From the NCBI RefSeq assembly GCF_001424585.1, contig NZ_LMPJ01000001.1:715054-779053 (forward strand): a stretch of DNA of 64,000 bases. Direction: 5' to 3'. Within the stretch, counting starts at the first letter, position 1; every line of letters starts with the position of its first letter. A program made the position numbers and the translations under genes. The notes under the pieces are model-generated. The model was not told the origin of the DNA, made no database searches, and saw only the letters and a list, made by a program, of their open reading frames with translations. Below, piece after piece: positions 45,350 to 54,279 of the stretch. The DNA is from Chryseobacterium sp. Leaf180 (GTDB taxonomy: Bacteria > Bacteroidota > Bacteroidia > Flavobacteriales > Weeksellaceae).

Positions 45350-47050
45350 TTAAACCAGTTTCATCGAAACATTCTCACCAATTTTTTCCACTTTTACAAG
45401 GTTGTGTTTCGTAAGATTTTTTGACGCTTTATCCCATTTTTTTCCGGAAAGCTGACTTCTTTCTTTTATTTCCGTTAAAGAAAATTCTTCTTCGCGGGAG
45501 TTTAAAATTTCAAGAATCACTTTTTCATCTTCGCCCAATTCGATTTGAGGAACGGTTTTTTCCGGCTTCATTTGCGGGAAAAATAATACTTCCTGAATGG
45601 ATGCGTTATCTGTTAAGAACATAATTAATCTGTCCATCCCTATTCCCATTCCGGAAGTTGGCGGCATTCCGTATTCCAACGCTCTTAGGAAATCTTCATC
45701 GATAAACTGTCCGGCCTCGTCGTCACCTTTTTCGGCTAATCTCAACTGATCTTCAAAACGCGCGCGCTGATCAATCGGATCGTTTAATTCTGAATAGGCA
45801 TTGGCAACTTCTTTACCACAAACCATCAGTTCAAAACGTTCAGTCAAACCTTCCTCACTTCTGTGTTTCTTGGTTAATGGCGACATCTCAACTGGATAAT
45901 CGGTGATAAATGTTGGCTGAATAAAGTTTCCTTCACACTTTTCGCCAAAAATTTCATCGATCAGTTTGCCTTTACCCATCGTTTCATTTACTTCAATGCC
46001 GATGGATTTAGCAAAGTCAAATAATTCCTGTTCAGTTTTTCCCGTAATATCAAATCCTGTATATTTCTGAATGGCTTCAGTCATCGAGACACGTGCGTAA
46101 GGTGCTTTAAAATCGATTTCCTGGTCACCAAATTTAGCTTTTGTCGTTCCGTTTACGGCGATGGCACAGTGCTCGATCATTTTTTCGGTGAAATCCATCA
46201 TCCAGTAATAATCTTTGTACGCCACGTAGATTTCCATCACGGTAAATTCCGGGTTGTGCGTACGGTCCATTCCTTCATTTCTGAAGTTTTTAGAAAACTC
46301 ATAAACGCCGTCAAATCCGCCCACGATCAGTCTTTTCAGATACAGTTCATTGGCAATTCTCATGTATAACGGAATATCTAATGCGTTGTGATGCGTGATA
46401 AAAGGTCTCGCTGCCGCACCGCCGGGAATCGCCTGCAAAACCGGAGTTTCCACCTCAATATAACCTGCATCATTAAAAAACTGACGCATTGCGGTGTACA
46501 TTTTCGTTCTTTTTACGAAAGTCTCCTTCACATGTGGATTTACAATTAGATCTACATAACGCTGTCTGTAACGCAGCTCGGGATCGTTGAAAGCATCATA
46601 AACAACTCCGTTTTCATCAGTTTTCGACTGCGGAAGCGGCTTCAGAGTTTTGGTAAGCAGCGTGAAGTTTTTCACTAAAACCGTCTGTTCGCCAACCTGC
46701 GTGGTAAACAGTTCACCTTCGATTCCGATGATGTCACCGATGTCTAAAAGATGTTTGTAAACGTCATTGTACAAAGTTTTATCTTCGCCTGTACAGATTT
46801 CGTCTCTGTTAAAATACACCTGAATTTTCCCTGTAGAATCCTGAAGCTCAGCAAAAGAAGCTTTCCCCTGAATTCTGCGCGACATGAGTCTGCCGGCAAT
46901 CTTCACCTGTTTACTTTCTGCGAAATCACGTTTGATCGATTCTGCGGTATCTGTTACCGTATATTCTTCCGCCGGGAACGCGTTGATTCCCATTTCAACA
47001 AGCTTATTCAGCTTTTCTCTTCTGATGATTTCCTGTTCTGATAACTGCAT
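45350..47050 (-). CDS. lysS: Lysyl-tRNA synthetase, class II, with C-terminal extension
   Basis: A 566-residue enzyme. An N-terminal OB-fold binds the anticodon (VKIAGRLMSRRIQGKASFAE). The class II core has motif 2 FRNEGMDRTHNPEFT near residue 258 and motif 3 GMGIGMDRLIMFL near 472. After the normal end (about residue 500) there are some 60 extra residues (EDEKVILEILNSREEEFSLT...) that look like a small winged helix. Such tails occur in Bacteroidota LysS. It charges tRNA-Lys. A -7 box lies 22 bases upstream. Confidence 0.94.
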   Translation of the reverse strand: MQLSEQEIIRREKLNKLVEMGINAFPAEEYTVTDTAESIKRDFAESKQVKIAGRLMSRRIQGKASFAELQDSTGKIQVYFNRDEICTGEDKTLYNDVYKHLLDIGDIIGIEGELFTTQVGEQTVLVKNFTLLTKTLKPLPQSKTDENGVVYDAFNDPELRYRQRYVDLIVNPHVKETFVKRTKMYTAMRQFFNDAGYIEVETPVLQAIPGGAAARPFITHHNALDIPLYMRIANELYLKRLIVGGFDGVYEFSKNFRNEGMDRTHNPEFTVMEIYVAYKDYYWMMDFTEKMIEHCAIAVNGTTKAKFGDQEIDFKAPYARVSMTEAIQKYTGFDITGKTEQELFDFAKSIGIEVNETMGKGKLIDEIFGEKCEGNFIQPTFITDYPVEMSPLTKKHRSEEGLTERFELMVCGKEVANAYSELNDPIDQRARFEDQLRLAEKGDDEAGQFIDEDFLRALEYGMPPTSGMGIGMDRLIMFLTDNASIQEVLFFPQMKPEKTVPQIELGEDEKVILEILNSREEEFSLTEIKERSQLSGKKWDKASKNLTKHNLVKVEKIGENVSMKLV

Positions 47051-47072
47051 TTTGTGTATTTAAAATAACGTG

Positions 47073-47080
47073 CAAAAATA
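47073..47080 (-). promoter_or_regulatory. -7 box (TATTTTTG) of lysS
   Basis: A full TAnnTTTG match on the minus strand, 22 bases before the start codon. Confidence 0.5.
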
Positions 47081-47252
47081 AGGAATTTTGAAGAAAGGTT
47101 GCGGAAGAAATTTCGGGAAATCAAATAAGTGAAATTTAAACATCCCAACACTAACAAAGATCTTTTAGGACTTAAAAATTTCAATGAAATTAATAACTCC
47201 TTTTTACGCTACTTTTTCGATTTTAAGAAATAAAAATGGTTATCTCAACCAC

Positions 47253-47705
47253 TTAGTCTTTATGCACTCCCTCTACAAAAACATCTTCATTTATTGATTT
47301 GAACATTACATAATACTTATGATTGATATCCATTATTAAATCTCTCTTTGAAAAAAAAGGAAGATTTACTTCAAAATCAAAAAACGTTTCTATTTCAATA
47401 CTTACGAGCTTGATGAAAATTTCTTTTCCAAAATAGCCTTCATCCATTTCAAACGATCCTAACTCATTATATAATCTTACAATCCACAATTTTGACTTTT
47501 CTTGTATCTTTTCGATGTTTAAAGATATGATTTTACAGAAAGATTTAAGTTTTTCTATAGTTCTTTCATCTTCAAAAATATCTTTTTTAGCTGAAATGAT
47601 CACTTTATTATTTTTATAATTTGCTTCGCAATACCAAAAACTTTGATCATTACGGAGATCAAAATCGAACTCTACTGAATTAAACGTAAAATTTATTGAA
47701 GGCAT
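47253..47705 (-). CDS. Unknown 150-residue protein in an AT-rich patch
   Basis: A 150-residue soluble protein, rich in Phe, Ile, Lys and Glu, with predicted alternating strands and a helix (EDERTIEKLKSFCKIISLNI). No motif or family is recognised. Base composition is more AT-rich than in the flanking lysS and rlmF, and both intergenic stretches around it are also AT-rich, which suggests later arrival. Size and isolation resemble those of orphan immunity proteins, but nothing in the sequence proves that. Confidence 0.6.
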   Translation of the reverse strand: MPSINFTFNSVEFDFDLRNDQSFWYCEANYKNNKVIISAKKDIFEDERTIEKLKSFCKIISLNIEKIQEKSKLWIVRLYNELGSFEMDEGYFGKEIFIKLVSIEIETFFDFEVNLPFFSKRDLIMDINHKYYVMFKSINEDVFVEGVHKD

Positions 47706-47805
47706 GATTGATTGAATTTTATACTATGTTCAAAAATTTATAAATATTAAAATTATAAATCTTCGACCTTTTTTAAAAATTTAATTAAAATCATCTATTG
47801 ATTTT

Positions 47806-48705
47806 TTAAATAAATCGCCACGCCAGAAATCGGCTCACTTTCTGTCCCTGCGCCATATCGATTATTTTCACTTCAGCGGCTTTCACTTTTTTAAGCAGAT
47901 TTTGGAGTTTGAAAAGATGCTCTTTTTTGGAAACCAGACACGTGAACCACTCAATATTTTCTGCGTAATCTCTGCTTTCAAGAATCATGTTTGAGATAAA
48001 AGCCAGTTCGCCGCCTTCGCACCACAATTCGGCATCAACGCCGGAAAAGTTGAGATGCTTCTCGGCAGTTTTTATGTTCCACAGATTTTTATTTTTTCTG
48101 ATATTTTCTTTGAGCAAACTTTCCTCAGAATCATAAAACGGCGGATTGCACATCGAAAATGCAAAACGATCGTCAGGAAGAACAATATTTTTAAAAATGA
48201 AATCTTTTTCCGGCTGCATTTTCAGTGTAATCTGATCTTTTATATCTTGATTTTCACTTAAAATTTTCTCTGCATTTTCCAGGGAATCTTCGCTGATATC
48301 AGTTCCGGTCATCTTCCAGCCATAAGATTTTGCTGCAATTAAAGGATAAATCAAACTTGCGCCGGTTCCGATATCCAAACCTTTTATGGATTTAAAATTA
48401 CGTGTTTGCAAGTCATTTTCGTTGATAAGATCTGCGACATAATGAATGTAGTCTGCTCTTCCCGGAACGGGCGGACAGAGATTTCGGTCTGGAATCGACC
48501 AGTTTTTGACGCCGTAAAAATGCGCAAGCAAAGCTTTATTCAGCAGATTTACCGCTTTCGGAATGCTGAAATTAATCGTTTCATTTCCAAATTTATTTTT
48601 GAAAACAAAATGTTTCAGTTCCGGCACACAGGAGATCAGTTCGGCAAAATCGTAAGAATTGCGGTGCAGATTTCTTATGTGCAGACCTGTTTTTTCGGAA
48701 GACAT
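47806..48705 (-). CDS. rlmF: 23S rRNA adenine-1618 N6-methyltransferase
   Basis: A 299-residue enzyme of the RlmF (YbiN) family. It has LHIRNLHRNSYDF near the N-terminus, LCPPVPGRADYIHYVADL before the SAM site GLDIGTGASLIYPLI near 106, and the N6-methylase motif IV as CNPPFYDS near 183. It methylates A1618 of 23S rRNA. The length is normal. It follows the cytochrome c gene with no gap, so it is probably the last gene of a three-gene operon. Confidence 0.92.
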   Translation of the reverse strand: MSSEKTGLHIRNLHRNSYDFAELISCVPELKHFVFKNKFGNETINFSIPKAVNLLNKALLAHFYGVKNWSIPDRNLCPPVPGRADYIHYVADLINENDLQTRNFKSIKGLDIGTGASLIYPLIAAKSYGWKMTGTDISEDSLENAEKILSENQDIKDQITLKMQPEKDFIFKNIVLPDDRFAFSMCNPPFYDSEESLLKENIRKNKNLWNIKTAEKHLNFSGVDAELWCEGGELAFISNMILESRDYAENIEWFTCLVSKKEHLFKLQNLLKKVKAAEVKIIDMAQGQKVSRFLAWRFI

Positions 48706-49071
48706 TTATTTTTTCTGACTTAGAATATACTGCACCATAAATTTTGCTTCCTCTTTTGAGATTTGCGGGTGAGCCTGCATCGGCACATCGCCCCAGTTTC
48801 CTTTTCCGCCTTCAATAATTTTTGAGGCGAGCATTTCGGCATCTTTTCCGGTGTAGCGCGCAGCAATTTCATGATAAGATGGTCCAATCATGCGCTCATC
48901 AAGCTGATGACAAGACATACAGTCGGAACCGGCAATCAGTTCTTCACCTGAAAGTTTCTTAGCGTTTTCAGCTGTTTTTTGATCATTATAAATTGTCGAA
49001 GAACCGCTGTCTTTCTTTTCACATGAAAAAACGAAGAAACTGAAAGCCAAAGCCGCGATTATTTTTCTCAT
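48706..49071 (-). CDS. Lipoprotein cytochrome c (class I, mono-haem)
   Basis: A 121-residue lipoprotein: lipobox FFVFSCEKK with Cys near 17, then a class I cytochrome c fold with the haem site CMSCH near residue 52 and the Met ligand in VPMQAHPQIS near 95. It should carry one covalent haem and shuttle electrons at the outer face of the membrane. Partner oxidases are unknown; the bd oxidase in this window takes electrons from quinol instead. It overlaps the upstream small lipoprotein gene by 4 bases. Confidence 0.88.
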   Translation of the reverse strand: MRKIIAALAFSFFVFSCEKKDSGSSTIYNDQKTAENAKKLSGEELIAGSDCMSCHQLDERMIGPSYHEIAARYTGKDAEMLASKIIEGGKGNWGDVPMQAHPQISKEEAKFMVQYILSQKK

Positions 49072-49283
49072 TTGGCAGCAGCAGTAGAATCTGTAGACGG
49101 CGAAGGATTTGGGATTGCAGCCGCTGGCACAGAATCAGTTTTTTTTGTAGAATCTGCCGCTACGACAGGCGCTTCCGGCTCTTCAAGCATTACATTGCTG
49201 TCCTTCAGGTTGTTTTCTGTTTTTTTGCCACAGTTTACCACCAATAAACCTCCTACAAATGCGATTGCCAATAATTTTTTCAT
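49068..49283 (-). CDS. Small Pro/Ala/Ser-rich lipoprotein
   Basis: A 71-residue protein: signal peptide with lipobox LLVVNCGKK (Cys near 19), then a low-complexity tail rich in Ala, Pro, Ser, Asp and Thr, with no fold expected. The 4-base overlap with the cytochrome c gene shows translational coupling. It might tether or space the cytochrome, but this is a guess from position. Confidence 0.72.
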   Translation of the reverse strand: MKKLLAIAFVGGLLVVNCGKKTENNLKDSNVMLEEPEAPVVAADSTKKTDSVPAAAIPNPSPSTDSTAAAK

Positions 49284-49468
49284 GTCTAAATTTAAATTTT
49301 TAATGTTGATAAAAGCCGCATTCTTCTAAAAGAATAAGCTCTGTTAATCGTACAAAAATATAAAAATTTATCCAGCATTTTTCGGGCTCCTGATGTTTTT
49401 TTTGACGGCTTTAAAACTTTTTTCATCTAAATTTTTAAAAAAAATATTTTAAGATTCAAAAAAAATTC

Positions 49469-49476
49469 TACATTTG
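49469..49476 (+). promoter_or_regulatory. -7 box (TACATTTG) of the trp operon
   Basis: A full TAnnTTTG match only four bases before the ATG of the leader peptide, so the leader is probably leaderless itself. A clear TTG at -33 was not found. Confidence 0.6.
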
Positions 49477-49480
49477 CTGT

Positions 49481-49558
49481 ATGATTATTTCAGTTAACAA
49501 ATTTTGGTGGTGGCATTCAAACTCTTCGTCGGGTCTGAAGCTATTGTCCTGTTGTTAA
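49481..49558 (+). CDS. trp operon leader peptide
   Basis: A 25-codon frame starting MIISVNKFWWWHSN and ending in two Cys before TAA. Codons 9-11 (49505-49513) are three Trp codons in a row, in an organism where Trp is rare. It lies 89 bases before trpE. Just downstream of the Trp codons, 49516-49524 can pair with 49531-49539 (pause hairpin), while 49526-49535 can pair with the 5' arm of the terminator at 49593-49603. A ribosome stalled at the Trp codons for lack of charged tRNA-Trp would favour the second fold. The product has no role other than being translated. Confidence 0.88.
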   Translation: MIISVNKFWWWHSNSSSGLKLLSCC

Positions 49559-49592
49559 TTTTCTCAACCTGGATTTTATAGAAACTATACAA

Positions 49593-49622
49593 GACTTTGA
49601 CGATGCGTTGAAGTCTTTTTTT
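49593..49622 (+). terminator. trp attenuator (intrinsic terminator in the leader)
   Basis: GACTTTGACG (49593-49602) pairs with CGTTGAAGTC (49606-49615) over 10 bp with two G-U pairs and an ATG loop, followed by a T run to 49622. It lies between the leader peptide stop and the trpE start, so it must be bypassed to express the operon. Confidence 0.85.
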
Positions 49623-49647
49623 ATGCACAAATTTTAAAACAGAAAAA

Positions 49648-51066
49648 ATGTTTGATACCAAAATCAAGATAAAAACAAGCTCAAAAAAAACCTTGGGCGA
49701 CATGCAGACACCGATGCATCTGTACCTTCAGATCCGCGATAAATTCCGCGATACGATTTTGCTGGAGAGTTCAGATTCAAAAAATGTTGAAAATAATTTT
49801 TCGTTCATCGCAGTAAATGCTGTTGCCGGAATCGAAATCAAAAACCTCAGCGAATTTGAAATCAAGCTTCCCAACAAACCTGCGGAGAAAAAATCTTTGG
49901 ATAACGAAAAACTTACCAAACTTCTTTACAGTTTTTCCAAAGTTTTCGTGTGTGAAAAAACATTGGATCACATCGAGGAAACGGCGCAGAGTCTTTTCGG
50001 ATACACAAGTTTTGAAGCCGTACAGTTTTTTGAAAAAATTAAACTGAAACCTCAAAGCACAGAAGTTGAAATCCCGATTTTGCGCTACCGACTGTATCAA
50101 TATGTGATCGCCATTAATCATTACAATGATGAAATGCACCTCATCGAAAATAAAATTGAAGGTTTACCTTCAGAATTTCGCGCCTTGGAAGATTTGATTA
50201 AAAACCGAAATGCCGTAGTTTATCCTTTCGAAAAAAACGGCGATGAAACTACAAATATTTCAGATGATGATTATTTAAATCTGGTAAAAACGGCACAGAA
50301 GCACTGCATGCGCGGCGATGTTTTTCAGATGGTTTTAAGCAGACGTTTTGAGCAGAAATTTTTCGGAGATGAATTTAATGTCTATCGGGCGCTTCGAAAT
50401 ATCAATCCATCTCCGTATCTGTTTTTCTTCGATTACGGCGATTACAAACTTTTTGGCTCAAGCCCCGAAAGCCAGCTGATTATCAAGAACAACAAAGCCG
50501 TCATTCACCCGATTGCCGGAACCTTCAGACGAACAGGCGATATCACAAGCGATCTTTTGGCTGCTGAAGCTTTGAAAAACGACGCCAAGGAAAACGCCGA
50601 ACATACGATGCTTGTTGACCTCGCACGGAATGATCTTGGGAAAGTCGGAAAAAACATCACGGTTTCAAAACTAAAAGAAATCCAGATGTTTTCGCACGTG
50701 ATTCACATGACGAGCGAGGTAACCGCAGATTTGGAACCGGAAACCAATCCTTTTGACGTTGTTTCTGCGACTTTTCCGCAGGGAACTTTAAGCGGAGCTC
50801 CAAAACACCGCGCTTTGCAACTCATTAACGAATACGAAAAAGATTCGCGCGGATATTACGGCGGCTGCATCGGTATGGTTGGACTCAATGGCGACTGCAA
50901 TCAGGCGATCATGATACGCACCTTTCTCAGCAAAAACAACACACTTTTTTATCAGGCAGGCGCTGGGATAGTAGCCAAATCTATCCCTGAAAACGAACTG
51001 CAGGAAGTGAATAATAAACTCAACGCATTAAAAAAAGCAGTAGAAAAAGCGGAGAAACTGGTTTAA
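49648..51066 (+). CDS. trpE: Anthranilate synthase component I
   Basis: A 472-residue chorismate-using enzyme. The N-terminal part carries LLESSDS (near residue 32), the family's Trp feedback site. The catalytic core has HPIAGTFRRTG, LVDLARNDLGKVG, GTLSGAPKHRALQLI and GCIGMVGL, and ends with QAGAGIVAKSIPENELQEV. It makes anthranilate with TrpG, so tryptophan should control both this enzyme and, through the leader, its mRNA. It opens the trpEGDCFBA operon. A 120-base gap with a repeat element separates it from trpG. Confidence 0.95.
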   Translation: MFDTKIKIKTSSKKTLGDMQTPMHLYLQIRDKFRDTILLESSDSKNVENNFSFIAVNAVAGIEIKNLSEFEIKLPNKPAEKKSLDNEKLTKLLYSFSKVFVCEKTLDHIEETAQSLFGYTSFEAVQFFEKIKLKPQSTEVEIPILRYRLYQYVIAINHYNDEMHLIENKIEGLPSEFRALEDLIKNRNAVVYPFEKNGDETTNISDDDYLNLVKTAQKHCMRGDVFQMVLSRRFEQKFFGDEFNVYRALRNINPSPYLFFFDYGDYKLFGSSPESQLIIKNNKAVIHPIAGTFRRTGDITSDLLAAEALKNDAKENAEHTMLVDLARNDLGKVGKNITVSKLKEIQMFSHVIHMTSEVTADLEPETNPFDVVSATFPQGTLSGAPKHRALQLINEYEKDSRGYYGGCIGMVGLNGDCNQAIMIRTFLSKNNTLFYQAGAGIVAKSIPENELQEVNNKLNALKKAVEKAEKLV

Positions 51067-51070
51067 TGTT

Positions 51071-51149
51071 TTTGGCGACAGTTTCCGTCTTCCGCTCCCA
51101 CTCTTTTGCTTCGCAAAAGGAGTTCCGTTCAAGCCGGGTCGCAGATTTG
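51071..51149 (+). repeat. Dispersed intergenic element, copy 2 (trpE-trpG gap)
   Basis: Closely related to copy 3 at 55450-55530: TTTCCGTCTTCCGCTCCCAC, a hairpin CTTTTGC/GCAAAAG with a short loop inside ACTC...GAGT, then GTTCCGTTCAAGCCGG. Copy 1 lies at 2625-2712. It has no coding potential. Confidence 0.85.
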
Positions 51150-51186
51150 TCAAACATTTAAACATCACCACAATTAAAACATATTT

Positions 51187-51786
51187 ATGAAAACAGATAA
51201 AAATATTTCTTTACAGAAACCAAAAGTTTTGGTCTTCGACAACTACGACAGTTTCACTTACAACCTTGTACAGATCATCGAGCGCATTTTAGAAACAAAA
51301 GTGGATGTCTACCGAAACGATAAAATTTCCCTGGAAGAAATCGAAAAATACGATAAAATTATCCTTTCACCGGGCCCGGGAATTCCCAATGAAGCCGGAA
51401 TTCTATTGGATGTTATCAAAAAATACGCACCGACGAAATCTATTTTCGGCGTGTGTCTCGGTCAGCAGGCTATTGCAGAAGCTTTCGGCGGAAATCTGAT
51501 TAATCTTACTGAAATTTATCACGGCGTCGCGACAGAAGCGCATCAGACGAGCGATCACAAACTTTTTAAAGATTTGCCAGACACTCTGGAAGTAGGACGC
51601 TATCACAGCTGGGCAGTTAACCCCGAAAATTTCCCGGCCGAACTCGAAATTACGAGCAAAGACAGCAAGGGAATGATCATGAGTCTGAAACACAAAACCT
51701 ACGACGTTCATGGCGTACAGTATCACCCGGAAAGTATTCTGACGCCGGAAGGAGAAAAAATTATCAGAAATTTTCTCCTCGGCTGA
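51187..51786 (+). CDS. trpG: Anthranilate synthase component II (glutamine amidotransferase)
   Basis: A 199-residue class I glutamine amidotransferase. It has FDNYDSFTYNLVQ, SPGPGIPNEAG, the Cys nucleophile in FGVCLGQQAIAEAFGG near residue 82, and His/Glu in GVQYHPESILTPEG. It supplies ammonia to TrpE. In some bacteria the same subunit also serves folate synthesis (PabA); position in the trp operon points to TrpG. trpD follows after 20 bases. Confidence 0.95.
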   Translation: MKTDKNISLQKPKVLVFDNYDSFTYNLVQIIERILETKVDVYRNDKISLEEIEKYDKIILSPGPGIPNEAGILLDVIKKYAPTKSIFGVCLGQQAIAEAFGGNLINLTEIYHGVATEAHQTSDHKLFKDLPDTLEVGRYHSWAVNPENFPAELEITSKDSKGMIMSLKHKTYDVHGVQYHPESILTPEGEKIIRNFLLG

Positions 51787-51806
51787 TTTTAATTCAAGAA
51801 AAAATT

Positions 51807-52793
51807 ATGAAAGAAATATTGCAGTACCTTTTCAATCATCACACTTTGTCAAAAGCCGAAGCGAAATCCGTCATGATTGAAATTGCCAAAAATAAATTCA
51901 ATTCCGCCGAAGTTTCTGCTTTTGTCAGCACTTTTCTCATGCGGAACATTACCTTAGACGAACTGAAAGGTTTTCGAGAAGCCTTGCTCGAAATGGCAGT
52001 TCCTGTTGATCTTCAAACGCAGAATTTAATTGACATCGTCGGAACTGGCGGCGACGGAAAAGACACGATTAACATTTCCACTTTGGCGAGTTTCGTTGTT
52101 GCAGGAACCGGACAAAAAGTAGCGAAACACGGAAATTACGGCGCTTCTACACGTACCGGCTCATCAAATTTGATGGAGGCTTTGGGATACCGTTTTAAAG
52201 AAACTTCGGAAGAACTGAGGGAAGATTTAGAGAAAGCCAATATCTGTTTTCTTCACGCTCCGCATTTTCATCCCGCTTTAAAATCGGTTTCAGAATTAAG
52301 AAAATCTTTAGGCTTACGAACATTTTTCAATCTTCTCGGTCCGCTGGTGAATCCTGCGCAGCCAGAATTTTCGGTGATTGGTGTATACAATCTGGAGATT
52401 GCAAGAATTTATCAGTATCTGCTGCAGAAAGAGAAACGCGATTTCATTCTTGTGCACGGTATGGACGGTTATGATGAAATCAGTCTCACGGGCGACAGCA
52501 AAATCATCACGAAAGTTGGCGAAAAGATTTTATCTGCTGTAGATTTTGGTTTCCAGCCGGTTTTGGCGAAGAACATTAAAGCGGGAAAAACGAGTGAAGA
52601 AACGGCCTCGATATTTAAAAATATTCTGCAGGGAAAAGGTTTGGAAGATCAAAATGCGGTTGTTTTAGCGAATGCTGCCGTTGCACTTGAGCTCACCGGA
52701 AAAGTTGGAAATTACAGCGAATGTTTAGCGGCTGCTAAAGAAAGTCTTCTTGGCGGCAAAGCTTTTAAATGCCTTAGAAAGCTTGTGTCATAG
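51807..52793 (+). CDS. trpD: Anthranilate phosphoribosyltransferase
   Basis: A 328-residue enzyme. The PRPP-binding Gly loop is VGTGGDGKDTINIST near residue 75, followed by KHGNYGASTRTGSSNLMEALG and RTFFNLLGPLVNPA. It couples anthranilate to PRPP. The length is normal. It is a separate gene, not fused to trpG as in enterics. Confidence 0.95.
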   Translation: MKEILQYLFNHHTLSKAEAKSVMIEIAKNKFNSAEVSAFVSTFLMRNITLDELKGFREALLEMAVPVDLQTQNLIDIVGTGGDGKDTINISTLASFVVAGTGQKVAKHGNYGASTRTGSSNLMEALGYRFKETSEELREDLEKANICFLHAPHFHPALKSVSELRKSLGLRTFFNLLGPLVNPAQPEFSVIGVYNLEIARIYQYLLQKEKRDFILVHGMDGYDEISLTGDSKIITKVGEKILSAVDFGFQPVLAKNIKAGKTSEETASIFKNILQGKGLEDQNAVVLANAAVALELTGKVGNYSECLAAAKESLLGGKAFKCLRKLVS

Positions 52794-52849
52794 AAGCTTT
52801 TACAAATTCTATCTTAAATCTTTTGATTAGATTACACTAAAACACAAAA

Positions 52850-53626
52850 ATGAATATTCTCGATAAAATTATAGAAACCAAAAAGCAGGAAATTGCTTTT
52901 TCAAAATCTAAAATTCCGCTACAGCAACTCAAAGATTCTGAGTTTTTTGAAAGAAAAACTCTTTCGTTGGAAGATTCTTTGAGGAAAAAATCTGGAATTA
53001 TCGCGGAGTTTAAAAGACAGTCTCCAAGCAAAGGCATTATCAATAATCTGGTTTCTCCGCTCGAAGTTATTTCTAAATATGAAAAATTTGGAGCGGGCGC
53101 TGTTTCCATTCTCACCGACCATGATTATTTTGGCGGAAGTTTTAATGATATTGAAAGTGTTCGCAATCAAATTAATATTCCGATTTTACGGAAGGATTTT
53201 ATGATTGACGAATATCAGTTTTACGAAGCAAAAGCGATGGGCGCAGACGCTGTTTTGCTGATTGCCGCCTGTCTTTCTATTTCGGAGATTGTAGAATTCA
53301 CAGAACTTGCAGAAGAGTTAGCACTTTCGGTTTTACTGGAAATTCATGATGAAAGTGAACTGAAACATATTTCAAAAAAAAATACAGTCGTCGGAATCAA
53401 CAACAGAAATTTAAAAGATTTTAAAGTTGATCTTCAGCATTCAATACAGTTGAAAAATCAATTGCCAAATGATGTTTTATCGATTGCTGAAAGCGGAATT
53501 TATTCGATGGATGATTTTAAGTTTTTAAAAGAAAAAGGTTTTGACGGATTTTTGATGGGCGGATATTTCATGAAACATGAAAATCCCGGAAATCAGTTTG
53601 AAAACTTTATGAATCAGATAGAATGA
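52850..53626 (+). CDS. trpC: Indole-3-glycerol phosphate synthase
   Basis: A 258-residue TIM barrel. It opens ILDKIIETKKQEIAFSK, has the catalytic Lys in AEFKRQSPSKG near residue 50, ILRKDFMIDEYQ, VVGINNRNLKDF and SIAESGI. It closes the indole ring from CdRP. It is free, not fused to trpF, but the two overlap by 4 bases and so are translationally coupled. Confidence 0.95.
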   Translation: MNILDKIIETKKQEIAFSKSKIPLQQLKDSEFFERKTLSLEDSLRKKSGIIAEFKRQSPSKGIINNLVSPLEVISKYEKFGAGAVSILTDHDYFGGSFNDIESVRNQINIPILRKDFMIDEYQFYEAKAMGADAVLLIAACLSISEIVEFTELAEELALSVLLEIHDESELKHISKKNTVVGINNRNLKDFKVDLQHSIQLKNQLPNDVLSIAESGIYSMDDFKFLKEKGFDGFLMGGYFMKHENPGNQFENFMNQIE

Positions 53627-54279
53627 GCGCAGAAAACCAATACATTTCCACAAAATTAAAAGTGTGCGGACTGACAGATATAGATCAGATCAACGAACTT
53701 ATTAACATGAAAGTTGATTTTCTCGGATTTATTTTTTTCGAAAAATCGCCGAGATTTGTTTTGAATCGCCTCACTTTAGAAGAGATTTCTGCCACTAATC
53801 ACTCAGGAAAAACCGGAGTTTTCGTGAATGAAAATGCAAAAAGAATTGTAGAAATTGCTGAAAAGGCAAATTTGAATTTCATTCAGCTTCATGGAAACGA
53901 AACAACAGAATTTATTTCAGATTTAAGACAGAAACTGCCTTCAGAAATTAAAATAATTAAGGTTATCAGAATTGCAAATCAAAGCGCACAAGAACTTCAA
54001 AAAATCATTAGCCAGCCACAGTCAGCCATGCACTATTTGCTATTTGACACAGATTCTGAAGCATTTGGCGGAACAGGGAAAACTTTTAACTGGCAGATTT
54101 TAAACGAAATTAACATTCCTGTTCCGTATTTTTTAAGCGGCGGGATTTCAGAAGAAAACATCAAAAATTTAGATATTTTAAAACAGAAACCTTTTGCAGT
54201 TGACATTAATTCGCGGTACGAAATTTCACCCGGAATAAAAGATCTGCAAAAAATAAAAAGAACACATGAAAAATTATAA
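53623..54279 (+). CDS. trpF: Phosphoribosylanthranilate isomerase
   Basis: A 218-residue TIM barrel with the general base Cys in [13 protein letters not shown] near residue 15, [20 protein letters not shown] and the phosphate-site blocks FLSGGIS and [13 protein letters not shown]. It performs the Amadori rearrangement before TrpC. It overlaps trpC by 4 bases and trpB by 14 bases. Confidence 0.94.
   Translation: MSAENQYISTKLKVCGLTDIDQINELINMKVDFLGFIFFEKSPRFVLNRLTLEEISATNHSGKTGVFVNENAKRIVEIAEKANLNFIQLHGNETTEFISDLRQKLPSEIKIIKVIRIANQSAQELQKIISQPQSAMHYLLFDTDSEAFGGTGKTFNWQILNEINIPVPYFLSGGISEENIKNLDILKQKPFAVDINSRYEISPGIKDLQKIKRTHEKL

Noticed and set aside
47051..47252. T-box or lysine riboswitch before lysS
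   Set aside because: A -7 box 22 bases from the start leaves too short a leader for either, and no matching helices were seen.
49481..49558. The short Trp-rich frame as a chance ORF
   Set aside because: Three adjacent Trp codons, a promoter box in place, and alternative hairpins followed by a terminator before trpE make chance very unlikely.
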